Source: Plotosus lineatus (Eukaryota; Chordata; Actinopteri; Siluriformes; Plotosidae). Taken from it: a stretch of DNA of 64,000 nt. Location of the stretch: the NCBI GenBank assembly GCA_024760905.1, contig CM045737.1:11205726-11269725 (forward strand), in the 5' to 3' direction. The notes under the pieces are model-generated. The model saw only the letters and a list, made by a program, of their open reading frames with translations. It was not told the origin of the DNA and ran no database searches. Positions 38,336 through 49,599 of this stretch are shown here, piece by piece; the first letter of the stretch is position 1; each line of letters begins with the position of its first letter. Both the position numbers and the translations under genes were made by a program.

Positions 38336-39334
38336 GCGCATGCCAGAGACATTGATGAGAATGTCTTATGATGTGTATGGATTTATTGAGCTCTGCTGTC
38401 ATCATTTGTTGATCATTGGGCTAAGTTTTCTAGTACCACCAACTTTTTTTTAAAATTTTTTAAATCATCTTGGGAGCTTCAGGAGTTAAAACAAGACTGT
38501 TATGGTTTAACTATCGGTTCATGTGTGTCTTGCTAAGCTATAATTTGGTACGTGTGCTATTGTGAGGAGACTCTTAATTTCTTCAGCTCCTAAGAATGAG
38601 GTTATGGGGTATATAAGTCTTTGTGTACCCCCCCCCCCCTGGCATGAGGTGTGCAGATGGCAGATTAATGCTTAGCAGTGTATTATTCCCCTCTGCGCCC
38701 GAGTAGTACACAACATTTGGAGTGAGGCTGCACTTTAAAGTGATTATAGTTTATCATAGGAAAGACTCTTGGACAGTCTTCATCAAGCTTTGGATCTTCC
38801 TTTCTTATTGTGGCTGTTTTTAGGATATATAATTTTTTTTCTTTCCCTGATATGTGTAATAATTGCATTAGTGCATTAAATGGCACCGATGCAACCCTGT
38901 AATGATCGCTGCCCTTCTGTTATTGTGACTGCGGTTCAGTGTTTTGTTCTACGGAGAGAAGTTTTAGTGTGCAGCGTGCAGATTTTACATTGCACCGAAT
39001 AGAAGTTTCCTCAGGGTTCTTTATTTTTGACAGATGTGAACTGATTATTTCAGGTGCTGAAATAGTGCATGGTTTCAGTTGCCTTTTTCAGAGCTGTGAC
39101 TTGCAACCCCTTTTAACCAAAACTTTCTTTTGCATCTTGGTCTGATTTAGCTTTTCTTTGGCCAGAAGAAGGAAATATTCAGGATAGAAGACAGAAATAA
39201 CCCAATCCTTACTCGGTTATTTTTTTTTTTAAGCAGACTGTTAAAGAATTTTGTCATGATGTTTTATTTTTCCAAATTCAGTTGCTAACGCATTTAATAG
39301 TCTCATTAATATGCAAAGGCCAAGATACTCGTGT
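38336..39334. other. Intron 1, unassigned
   Basis: A C run lies near 38630-38639. No exon or named repeat was found. Confidence 0.5.
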
Positions 39335-39335
39335 G

Positions 39336-39373
<38 letters not shown>
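39335..39373. repeat. (TA)n microsatellite
   Basis: A TA run of about 15 units, preceded by TGTATG. Confidence 0.9.
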
Positions 39374-39378
<5 letters not shown>

Positions 39379-39735
39379 ATGTGTCCTGCAAAATGCAAGG
39401 AAATCCCAGCATTCTGAGTGATGTCATGGTCAACCAATCACAGTGCGATCTTTACGAAATTATGCATGACTTGGGCTACTTGGTAGACAGCAAGCATTAA
39501 TAATGAGCCCAGGAATAAATGCCGAAAAAAAATAATAAATGCAGTGAGCACGTCATATCATGGATAGCATGTACTGTTCACTCTAAAAGTTTGGCTACAA
39601 AACAGCAGGCATCAGTAAAGTGTACTGACAAAACCGCTTCAATCAAAGGTATGAGGCCGAACATTCATACAAATAGTGTGTCGTCTCCAGTGACGTCGTT
39701 GTCACTGCGCTGAATTTCAGTGAATTAAAACTCAC

Positions 39736-39885
39736 CTTGGCTGCCAGCTCCTTCCCCTTGATTCTTTTGACTTTGGGCTTAATGCCTTGGTAGTGGATTG
39801 GAATCCCGTCTTCATGCTTCCACTCGAGAAAAGACAAATATGGAACGCTTTCGTTCAGCTCTGAATTGCTGCTGTTCGCCATCAT
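39736..39885 (-). CDS. Possible first coding exon of an unidentified protein
   Basis: On the minus strand ATG at 39885 opens exactly 50 codons ending at a good donor, AAG then GTGAGT (39735-39730). The peptide starts MMANSSNSELNESVPYLSFL, continues EWKHEDGIPIHYQGIKPKVK and ends RIKGKELAAK. It has balanced, non-repetitive composition and no stop. I do not recognise it. A transposon-derived frame or an isolated relic are alternatives; no partner exon was found. Confidence 0.3.
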
Positions 39886-40810
39886 TGTTGTGCACACACA
39901 ATAGTTGTTGGTTTAGTCCTGAATGTAAAACACTCTGTGATTGTATCTGCAGAACAAGCAAGCAGCTGACCAATGGGAATGGCTGATATATTTGTGGTAA
40001 TTTCCTGGGTCTTCAGCAATGTTCTGCTTCATCTTTGGTGATGTGTCTGGGGTTGATTTGTGAGGGAGGCTTGTGACATGCAATGTGCGTTTAGTTGGTG
40101 GTGCTTTTTTTTTTTTTTTTTTTCTTTCCTTCTTCCAACACCATGGTCAGATTTGTGGTGTGCTTGCACAGCAACACCTGATACACCTGGTTCCAGCTGG
40201 CTGCTGCTTGCTTTTTTCTGGAAACCCCTGAAACTTGTAGATGATCTCTTGAAGACTTGTTACTTTCGCATTCTGACAACTAGCTATTGTGGGCTCATGG
40301 CTATGGATGGCTGTGGCATAACCAGAGATTTAAACCAGATGGTGGGATGAAGGCTTTTGATGTTCTGGACACCTTTGTGGTGTAGCCATGATCTCTAGTT
40401 TTAATGAAGCGGCCTTGTTTATATACGGACTGTACGTACCTATGGTTCATGTTTATCTGCAACTTGACAAACCTTGTTCATAAGCAACAATTATAGTTTA
40501 TAGAAACAAGGCACAAATAACTGAAAAAGCTTAAAGTAAATTATGCAGCTTACAGACTTATGATGTCACAAATGTATGCGGAAATCTTTTCAGCAAATAT
40601 CTTGATCTATCACCTTTTGTGTGAGCTGCTTGGACGGTACTGTGATACGCTGCTTTTTGTTCTGCAGGAAATAGTGTGTTTGTCTGTCCACATTCCAAGA
40701 GTGCGCACTCGGTCATAGTAAGTTTTTACCTTTCGCGTGGACTATATATTGTTAGTTATTATTAGTAGACATTTGAGAGCTTGGAGAAATTGTACTAAAA
40801 TAAAGTAATA
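39886..40810. other. Intron 1, unassigned
   Basis: A T run lies at about 40107-40124. CCAAT lies near 39971, which would be upstream of the possible minus-strand exon only in antisense. No other gene signal was found. Confidence 0.45.
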
Positions 40811-41475
40811 CAGTGGTACCTCACTTTACGAAAGTCTCACCAAACAAAAAATTCAGGTTCCGAAACTAATTTTCCTAAAATTTTTGTCTCTGGATACGAA
40901 ACAAGTTCACGTTATGAAAGCGCCATCTTAAAAATTCAAACGCACCATTCATACAATGAGCAAGTTGCTTTTCCATTGGTTTTCTCCAAACAACCCGCCT
41001 TGCTGGCCTCCCATTTGCTAGGAGAGAGCTGAATCTCCATAATACAGTACTGTACCCATAATGCTTTTCGTGTGCCTTTGACCCATTGTTCGACATACTC
41101 ATGAAGGAGGGTTGTACTGTTGGTTCGTGAGTTTTTTGAGTGTGCTTATTGCAGTGTTATGTTTCGTTGTTAATCATGAGCCCGAAGAAAGTGATTCCCG
41201 GTGAGACTGAAAAGAAGCAGCGGACTCCGTTATCAATAAAAGTAAAACGGGAGGAGATAAAAAAAATTATGAAAGTGAGATTCGGTTGAGTGAAATCGGA
41301 AAGGCGTATGGCCGAAACCCCTCTACTATCGGGACAGTATTGAAGCAGAAGGAGGCATTAAAAGCGGAGATACAGTGACGTAGGCGATTATTTAGGAAAA
41401 AGGAAGGAGGGTGAGGGAGAGGGTTCTTTGGACCAGCAACCCCCGGACTTTAAAGCGTTGCATGGGTAATTTGAG
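40811..41475 (+). mobile_element. T2-family Tigger-like element, 5' part
   Basis: It begins CAGTGGTACCTCACTTTACG after TA at 40809-40810. A promoter-like leader follows (cataatgcttttcgtgtgcc) and then a transposase start. It is truncated downstream. The leader matches 4615-4770. Confidence 0.75.
41176..41475 (+). pseudogene. pogo/Tigger transposase N-terminal fragment (T2)
   Basis: ATG at 41176 opens MSPKKVIPGETEKKQRTPLS and IKVKREEIKK. After a frameshift, RLSEIGKAYGRNPSTIGTVL and KQKEALKAEI continue the psq helix-turn-helix. A stop follows near 41378, and a deletion relative to the 4776 copy removes the next segment. Confidence 0.7.
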
Positions 41476-41883
41476 AGATTTAAAAAAAGGTAAATGCAAA
41501 TCCAGTAGACGGAAAACATTTTCCTAAATTTTTGTCCTCTGTATACGAAACAACTTATTCCTACAAAAAGCACTAAACTCACCATTCAAATGGCCATTCA
41601 AACAATGCACAAGTTGCTCTCTCATTGCCTGTCTCCCAACATCCCGTTCCGCTGGCCTCCCGTTGTCTAGGAGGGATGACTCGGCTCCCTCCCATTGGCT
41701 AGGAGGGATGACTCTGTCGTTCCAACTTTGTTCAAGTCTCTGTGAACCGTGTCCATGTGTCATTCCAACTATTTTATGGCTCAGGCTTTTAACCTTGCAT
41801 AAACATTTGTAAGATTATAACTCTGCTAAGAAGACATGGTCAACACACGTGTGATTCCCTGTGCCATGGTCATTGTAAGCTTA
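41476..41883. mobile_element. T2-family fragment
   Basis: The strings tcctctgtatacgaaacaac, tggcctcccgttgtctagg and gtaagattataactctgc match the interior of T2 elements (compare 7640-7935 in antisense). No TIR end is present. Confidence 0.55.
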
Positions 41884-43323
41884 TTACACCCCATTTCACT
41901 GGAGCGCGGCAGACTCGTGGAAGCAAAACCGTAGTCATCGTCCAACGTGCCTCAGTCAGTCCGTCATCTTCCGTACGATTCCGATGGTATTCCTTCTCTT
42001 CCGTCAGTCCAAAATTTTCCATGAACGTGCTTTTGAACATGTTAAAAAGCACGTTCACGGTAGCGCAAGTGTTCCTTAAATTATCTGCAAGTCTTCCCTC
42101 CTCTTCCGTATGGTCAAAAGCAGTGAAGAGGGCTGCTCTACACATCACGCACCATCAGCAGCAGCATCAGACCGAGCACTCGCCGGGTGCTTTGCCCCTC
42201 ACTTTGGCTGTGGGTGCGGCGCGCTCTCCACTCCATTCGAGCACACGTGATCATCTTTATGAGGAGAATGATCATGCAGACCCGATCGAAGTCCATCTAT
42301 GGCACACTGAGTATTTCACCTTCTGATTCACTGATCCACTGCTGATTGTGGTTTGCTTGACTCTTTGATTGAGTCTGATCATCCTCTTCATGCTGATGAT
42401 CACGTGAGCGCGGACGGAATAGAGAGCGCGCAGCACGCTCCGCCTTATAATACATGATTAAATACAAAACGGGGTTCAGAGATCAGCGCGTCTTAAACTC
42501 GTGCTCAAGTGCATGCTTTCATCCAGCACGGACTCGATCAGAAGGATTGGGGAGTCGGAATAAAGCCCGGATGATGCTCTGAAACGCACCACACACCAAC
42601 CTGAAGGGAGAAGAACAGAAATCTTCCACATCTCAAACGAACACCTTGAAATGAAGCACTAAGGCTTTTTTATTTATTAATTTATTTATTATACCTGGCC
42701 ATCAAATAGACTTAAGCATTTGTATATTTCAGGGCTTATGCGCATGCATAGACTCACTTGCTGCAGTGTTTGGTATGTGACAGGAAGCGCATTCCAAACT
42801 TTGACAATCAGTTGGTTGCCAGCTCTGCTTGGCTTCATGCAAATCTTCATTCAGTGATTGTAGCCTACTCTTTTGCCATCATTGTTGAAAGAGTTTGCTC
42901 TGCACAAATGAGTGGTTACGCCGGCTATTCCTCAGTCATTCCGAGTTGAACGTGAACGTTCCACCTGTTCCACGATCATTCCGTGTGTCTTCCTTCTAAA
43001 AAGGAGTCGTGCCGTGGTCGTTCCTTGAGTGTTCCATGCTTTCCGTGAACTTTCCCTGAATTATCCGAATGTCTTCCTTTGCTGTCCGCATTGGTTACAA
43101 AGGTAATCGGAGCGCTTTTACGCGTGTGTTCAGTCATTGTATCATGGTCTTTCCGTGTCTGTTCTGCACATTCCATGATCGTTCCAAAGGTGTTTTGAAG
43201 GTGCAATTTTCTGTAGGTTTTTGACCCATTTTCCGTGCAAAAATGCCGAAGCTTCTCCGTAGAGTGTGTTCCGTGCCTTTCCGCCATGATCCTTGCATTC
43301 CGCGCTCCAGTGAAATTGGGGTA
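41884..43323. mobile_element. Long form of the phased-GGAA element with internal cargo
   Basis: The left end CCCCATTTCACTGGAGCGCG and right end, read inward, CCCCAATTTCACTGGAGCGC are inverted. The left 250 bp repeat the copy-2 layout, including the palindrome at 42024-42055. On the right, TTCC begins at 42968, 42979, 42990, 43021, 43032, 43041, 43052 and 43074. Between them, 42135-42940 is not found elsewhere in the window and is CpG-rich at 42180-42560. The element interrupts T2-family sequence on both sides. Confidence 0.55.
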
Positions 43324-43808
43324 TATAACTCTGCTAAGAAGACATGGTAAACACACACGCGTGCACGTACACACGTGTAATTCCCGGTGTTCCCTTTGTC
43401 ATAGTCATTGTAAGATTATAACTCTGCTAAGATGACATGGTCAGCACGAAGTAAGTACCTTAAAAGGTATGCTTTTATAATTTTAAGAGTAGTCTTGGGA
43501 GCCTTCGAATGAATCACACGTTTTACATGTAAAATGTGCCTCTACTTACGAAAACTCCAGGTTCCGAAAGAGGTGCTGGAACGGATTAATTTCGTAAGAA
43601 GGGGGCCGACTGTAATTTTGTTTTACTTTTAACACAGTTCATACAAAATTGATGGACCTTTATAATTTTTAAAGGGTTTAGGGGGTAGTATTGGGAGCCT
43701 TGGAACGAATCACGCGTTTTACATGTAAAATGCGGTTCAACTTATGAAAAATGCAGTATATGAAAAAGGCTCTGGAACGTATTAATTTCGTAAAGTGAGC
43801 TACCACTG
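43324..43808. mobile_element. T2-family fragments, partly duplicated
   Basis: The segment tataactctgctaagaagac is present twice (about 43324 and 43416). One T2-type end (CAGTCGGCCCCCTTCTTACG, inward) stops at 43612 and another (CAGTGGTAGCTCACTTTACG) at 43808, each before a TA. The order suggests successive insertions and a local duplication. Confidence 0.6.
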
Positions 43809-43810
43809 TA

Positions 43811-45526
43811 TTGTGATAATCATTAAATTTTTACACTGACAGGAACTTTCCAATAGGTCTAACACCAGGATCTAATTAAATAAATAGAATTTCAACTTGG
43901 TGTTTAAGTCAGACGAGCATGCGTATGTCTGCATAAGTCTCCATGACACACGAATGGTCAGTGAATGCTTGTGTTTGCCCCACCAGTCATTTTCAGAGTG
44001 TTAAGAAGCCAGTTGGCACAGTTGACACGCTCGTCACATCTTCTCAAAGGTGTGCTTTGTTCTGGCAGTGCACGCTGATCAGCGAGGCCTCACACTCCAG
44101 CCTCCCACCTTCTAACCTGAGCCTAAATTCCTTGAGCTCCATACAGTTCGCAATTCTTTCTCTGTAGCTTCTGCAAGGGTTAACGATCTACTGTGCAAAT
44201 AACCGAGGCGAGAAAGAAAAGCTGAGTTGGTAAACACAAAGCCTGCAGTTTGTGGGCAGAATGTAGTGCTGCTGTGGCACAAAGCTCTGCTTCACTCTGA
44301 TTCGGGGCGTCCACGGTTTCCATTGGTGAGCTCAGAGTCGATCTCAGATTTCTTGCTATCACTTTGTGTCCTTCAGACCTTCATTTAATCACACGAGCTA
44401 TGAGTGGAGCATGCGTTTATCTGCTCCTTCCTGCTGTTCCCCATGGTGGCCTTGTTGGCGAGTACAGATCCTCAAAGTGTCTTGGATGGGGTTTTGACTT
44501 GCTTCAGAAGTGGGAGGTGAGAACTAGAAGCGATCCAGCTGTCTCTGATTGTAGGTTTCCCTCCGCAAAAGCAGTGAACTGTAGAGGCAGTGTGAGGTTT
44601 AAGAATAAATCTGTGTCGTGAGTGATGATGCATGCTGTAACTCATTCAGTCTTCAAAACTGAGGCTGATGCACATCTCATTGTATCACAAAATGTCTGAT
44701 ACTGTGCGCGTCTGAGGTGCGACATGGGCGTCTTCTAATTTAATAGAGGTTTATTGTTCCTCTTCAGATCAAATGTACCCACTTACTCCATTTCACCCCC
44801 TAATTTAGTCGCATCCGATTCCCACCCATCAGCTGCCGGCCTCTTGTGCGTGCTCAATACTGCCACACATTTTGCTCTCTTTTTGAAAATACAGATCGTC
44901 AAGTTTTCAGCAAAAAAATCTTAGTGGTGGTGATAAGGTGTCCAGCTTTAGATAAGGAGAGCTCGGTCAGTCCTGTCCTTGGCCTTTTGCTGATATTCTT
45001 TTGCTCGAGACACACGCTGTACCCTGAGTAAGCAAGTCGTACCCTCATAGAAAGACGTTTTATGTACAATTTAACGCTGAACTCTTTCTCCCTTTTGTAA
45101 GCTTCTCATTCGTTTCCTTGAAATAATAATTTGTGACCCGAAGCAAAACTGCACTCAACAGCTCACTTCTCCGAAGCAGAACCAATCTTTATATTTGGTA
45201 GCATTGTAACAAGCCCAAACTTTGTGTCGGGAATAAAACGCAATGGTATGCTGACTTGCAGGAAATTAATTACCCTGGTAATTTGGCGGCGTCGCCAATA
45301 AAAGGTTCAACTGGTAATACAATATCATATACAAGTAAAGATGTGATCTGGGCTGCAGTTGGAAGATGATTTCTGACCAGTCAGGCTGGAGGACATTTAT
45401 AGTTTCGTGGTATAAACATACTGATGACCTAATCATCTTAAATATCATATTTTGGCAGAATTTGGGGAAGCAGTGGAGTTGGTAGTCTACAAATTCTGAA
45501 ACTCTTGAACTGCATACAAGGAAAAC
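43811..45526. other. Intron 1, unassigned
   Basis: This is the longest stretch in the intron free of recognisable repeats. Frames of up to 85 codons have no domain or splice-site support. Confidence 0.5.
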
Positions 45527-45544
45527 GATGTACTGACTTACCGT

Positions 45545-45829
45545 CTTCTTCTTCTTTTCCTTTCGGCTGTTCCCTTCAGGGGTGGCCACAGCAAATGATC
45601 TGCCTCCATCTCACCCTATCCTCTGCATCTTCTACTCTTACTCCAACGACCTTCATGTCCGCCGCCTTCACCACATCCATAAGTCTTCTTTGGTCTTCCT
45701 CTGGGCCTTTTGCCTGGTAGTTCCAACCTCAGCATCCTACTACCAATATACTCACTATCCCTCCTCTGTACATGTCCAAACCATCTCAATCTAGCCTCTC
45801 TGACTTTGTCTCCAAAACATCTAACATGT
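45545..45829 (-). mobile_element. LINE 3' end, 5'-truncated, with 18-bp target duplication
   Basis: This is the antisense of the LINE end at 22067-22412: tail cttcttcttcttttcctttc, then ggctgttcccttcagggg and the coding part (ctccatctcaccctatcc). GATGTACTGACTTACCGT is duplicated at 45527-45544 and 45830-45847. Confidence 0.9.
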
Positions 45830-45847
45830 GATGTACTGACTTACCGT

Positions 45848-46174
45848 AAAGGTTAAAATCAGAGTTTGAGTACGTTTTGCCATCAGGTGACATCTGTTTG
45901 CTGATGATTCTAGTGTATGATGAGTTTATTTATCGGGTAGAAAGACTCCCTTTGGGTGGAAAGGGGTGTGTGTGTGTGTGAAGAAAACGGCACTGCTCAC
46001 CTTATGGCTTAAATCGTTTTTTTTCTGAGTTGGTAGAGAATGTCCACTGCGACGTCTTCATTGAATATGTATGAGCTGCTGGCTGAATCTGTGGTTTAAA
46101 AGGGAAATGGCGAGGTAGAGTATTGTAGAGAAATGTTGTAGCAATAATGAGAAAAGCCACAGGTGTGGGTGTTT

Positions 46175-46210
<36 letters not shown>

Positions 46211-46669
46211 GACTCACAGCAGCCATGGCCCGATGGTGAGAGAAGCAGGATTGGGACCGAGATGTCTTTGCTTGAGTTTCTGAAACAGCAGGAACCATGT
46301 ACGATGGCGGGAGAGGAGTTGTGTAGCACCTTCACCTTCCTCTATCTTCATGCCTGAAGTTACTGAAGTTCCCCATTCACTATCTCACCACTGTCGTCTG
46401 GCTCCCCACTGCGCTCTCTCTGTCTTTCTCTCTCTTTGTCTCTCTCTGTCCATGAGATAGATCCCCTCGAACATGCCAGAGTGCTGCGTACATGATTGTT
46501 TGAGACGATCCAAATAAGCAATGCAGTTTCCTTGTATGAAAGTTTACTCCTCTATAATCCATTCTGAAATGCCCTGTCGCTCACAAAGTTTCAAATTCAA
46601 GCGTATGAGAAAACCAAAGGAGATTAATTAGTTATTCGTTCTGGTACCGTGCTTATGGTTGGTTGGTTG
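45848..46669. other. Intron 1, unassigned
   Basis: A T run of about 35 lies at 46172-46206. Nothing else was recognised. Confidence 0.5.
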
Positions 46670-46680
46670 CAGTCATTGCT

Positions 46681-47023
46681 GTCTGTCTTCCTTTCGGCTT
46701 TTACCCTTTATACTCGGGAGTCGCCACAGAGAATCGTCTGATTCGCACGTTTGATTTGGCAGAGGTTTTTACGTCGGATGCCCTTCCTGTCGCAACCCTT
46801 TTTAGCAAGGGACAGAAACACGCTCACGGTTGTGCAGCTACTCTTTACGAAGGTCAGCAATGGTTCTTTTACATGTCTCTCACCATAGACAGTGAGAAAC
46901 ATGGCCCGCCTTTCATAACCCAGTTAGCTGCACTGGCGGGGGCAGTGACAACCTTGTGGAGAGTGGGACTCGAACCCCCAACCTTTGGATCAGCGAGCCC
47001 TATACCACTCGACCACCACTGCC
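46681..47023 (-). repeat. SINE-1, tail A, full length
   Basis: The antisense head is at the right end and tail A at the left (tctgtcttcctttcggcttt). CAGTCATTGCT flanks it at 46670-46680 and 47024-47034. Confidence 0.92.
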
Positions 47024-47034
47024 CAGTCATTGCT

Positions 47035-47555
47035 AGTCAAGAAAATTGATTTCAAGACTCTTAGTTCAAAATGATCATTAAAGAAAAAAGGTCGGTCAAT
47101 TTAACATTAAAAGAAAAAATAATTCACTTAGGGGTCAAATAAAGCACCACATCGCGTGATGAAATGTCCAAGTAGGAAACGCCAACACCCAGGAATTGTT
47201 TATGATGTCGGACTTGTCGAGGGGCCAGTAAGTAAAATCAACACGCTTTACAACTCCGGTGACGAGAAAAGCGTGCGCGAATGTGCCACCCATCGAAGCT
47301 GAAGGTGGAGGAATTACAACACCAGAAGACTGCACCAGGCTTTTCTGTCAACAACAAACCGCAATCTGAGACAAAAGTAGGCAGCGGATCATGATCAAAT
47401 CCTCCAGCTTGGAAAATAAACCCCAAAACAGTTCAGTGCTCTCAATTCCTCGAGTACTCGATGCCTGATATTAACTCGTATAGTGTGCAAATTTAGACAG
47501 AGTAAAGTTGTCTCCAATCAAGCCAGCAGGTTTAACAGAAGGATGTTTCTCTTCG
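47035..47555. other. Intron 1, unassigned
   Basis: Open frames on the minus strand (47426-47238 and 47335-47135) overlap but match no family I know and have no splice signals. Confidence 0.45.
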
Positions 47556-47897
47556 GGGCAGTGACTTGGTGGTTAAGGTGCTGGATCACTGATCCTAAGG
47601 TTGGGGGTTCAAGCCCCACCCTCAACAGGTTGTCTCTGTCCCCCTCAGTGCAGCGAACTAGGTTATCAAAGCATGGCCATGTCTCTCATTGTCTATGGTG
47701 TGAGATTCATTTTAAGAGAACCATTTCTGACTTTCAATAAGAGCAGCTGCAGAGCAGTCAGTGTGCTTCTGCCCTGCGATTGCCTGGCGTGCTGTCCTGG
47801 GTTTACTCTGCCCTCGCCCAGAGTCGGCTGAGATGGCCGCCAGCATCCCCGTGACCTTAATTAGGATTATGCGGTTCAGAAAATGAATGAATGAATG
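47556..47897 (+). repeat. SINE-1, tail B, full length
   Basis: The head GGGGCAGTGACTTGGTGG, B box GGTTCAAGCCC, the shared body and tail B are present, ending attaggattatgcggttcag and (AATG)n. Confidence 0.88.
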
Positions 47898-48054
47898 CCC
47901 TTACTGGTAATGATGGTCATCCTATTTTACTGCATCACCCATGAAAAATCTTGACTTGCATGTTTATAAAACCTTTATCTATTAAAAAAAACAAAAAATG
48001 TTCCTCCCTTGGTTTTTGTCCCCGGCTACTTCGGGTGTTGTCTTCATTTATGTT

Positions 48055-48240
48055 CACATTTATTGCATTATCCTAAGGAACTTGCATTTATCATAAGCAG
48101 TGCTCAAGGGCCCAACAGTGGCATCCTGGTGGCACTGAGGCTTGAACCCCCCCCAACCTTTGGATCAGTAAAAACCCAGAGCCTGAACTACAAAGCCAGA
48201 GGTTGTAGGCTCCACCATTCTGTACACAGCCGAGGCCATG
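48055..48240 (-). repeat. SINE-4 fragment
   Basis: In plus order it reads cagtgctcaagggcccaaca, then cactgaggcttgaacccccc and ggatcag. This is the antisense of a tRNA-type SINE with its B box. Confidence 0.6.
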
Positions 48241-48602
48241 AGCATTATTACGTATGCAGTGCTATACCCTCAAACATATGAAGGGGATTATTATTTTTTT
48301 TTGTATGTTCTTTGGGTAATGAGTGTGAGAAATGTTGAAAGGCTGAAAATAATAAGTATAATTACAGAAGTACATCAGTTTAACAAATAGTGTAGACCCC
48401 CCCCCCCCCAAAATTCAACTTCAAAATAGAAAGCTCATCATTAGCTAACTGGCACTACTTAATTCAAGATATTCACAAATCCAGTACTTTTTAGATAGAT
48501 AGATAGATACAGCTTTAGTAATCTCACAATGGAGAAATTCACTGTGACAGGCTCTTGAGGTACCATCAGTAGGGGGTGCAAAATAGAGACCTATACAATA
48601 AT

Positions 48603-48632
48603 ACATACACACATACATATATATACATATAT

Positions 48633-48720
<88 letters not shown>

Positions 48721-48742
48721 TGTGTGTATATATGTATGTGTA
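48603..48742. repeat. (TA)n/(TG) microsatellite
   Basis: Two TA runs are separated by gatgtgtgta; they lie inside the 3' end of the L2 element. Confidence 0.93.
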
Positions 48743-48796
48743 AATAAATAAACAGATACATAAATAGTATAATGTAATATACAATAGAAAAAGAAA

Positions 48797-49153
48797 GGGG
48801 CAGTGGTGGTCTAGTGGTATAGGGCGCTGGATTGCTGATCCAAAGGTTGGGGGTTCGAGTCCCACTCTCCGCAGGGTTGTCATTGCCCCCCCCCCCAGTG
48901 CAGCTAACTGGGTTATCAAAGGCGGGCCATGTCTCTCACTGTCTATGGTGTGAGGCATGTAAAAGAACCATTGCTGACTTTCGTAAAGAGGAGCTGCAAA
49001 GCCGTCAGCGTGTTTCTGTCCCTTGCTAAAAAGGGTTGTGACAGGAAGGGCATCCGACGTAAAAACCTCTGCCAAATCAAAACGTGCGAATCCGATGATT
49101 CGCTGTGGCGACTCCCGAGTAAATGGGGGGGAAAAGCCGAAAGGAAGACAGAT
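48797..49153 (+). repeat. SINE-1, tail A, reference copy
   Basis: This is the best-preserved copy. The A box TGGTCTAGTGG is at 48807-48817 and the B box GGTTCGAGTCC at 48852-48862; both fit the pol III consensus. The shared body and tail A follow, ending in AAAGCCGAAAGGAAGACAG. AATAGAAAAAGAAA flanks it at 48783-48796 and 49154-49167. The target is the 3' region of the L2 LINE. Confidence 0.95.
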
Positions 49154-49599
49154 AATAGAAAAAGAAAAGAACAGTTAGTAGACTGGCCTATATTAAAGTG
49201 TAATGTATCTGAGTGCAGAGTAGATGGGTTGATATGGTTCAGTCAGTGGGGTAGATGTGGTTGATTAAAGTGCGCGGGGTTTTTATTGCACATGACTGGG
49301 TTTTTCACAGACAGTTCCAAAGTGGCGTTGTACAGTCTGACAGCGGTGGAAATGAACGACCTGCGGTAGCGCTCCTTCCTGCACTGAGGATGTCTCAGTC
49401 GTCCACTGAAGGAGCTACTCGGCTTCTCGACAGTCTGGTGCAGTGGGTGAGAGCTGTTGACCAGGATGGATGTGAGCTTTGCTACCATCCTCCTCTCACT
49501 CACCTCCTCCACAGAGTCCAGTGGGCAGCCGAGGACAGCGCTGGCCCTCCTGACCAGCTTGTTCAGTCTCTTTCTGTCCCGCTCTGTGCTGCCCGGGGC

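Noticed and set aside
42976..43374. 132-codon minus-strand frame near the long phased-GGAA element
   Set aside because: Its Thr/Glu/His-rich peptide comes from the roughly 11-bp GGAA-type repeats and has no family features.
47135..47426. Minus-strand frames containing KPGAVFWCCN, considered as a prolyl 4-hydroxylase exon
   Set aside because: Only GAVFW resembles that family. The following His/Lys/Trp residues are absent and there is no matching splice site.
48797..48875. tRNA gene suggested by perfect A and B boxes
   Set aside because: The sequence is the head of a dispersed SINE with target duplications. The acceptor stem and anticodon arm do not pair.
48780..49075. A 169-codon minus-strand frame containing [20 protein letters not shown]
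   Set aside because: The same peptide recurs wherever a SINE-1 copy occurs. It is the antisense translation of the SINE tRNA-like head and body, then of a TA array.
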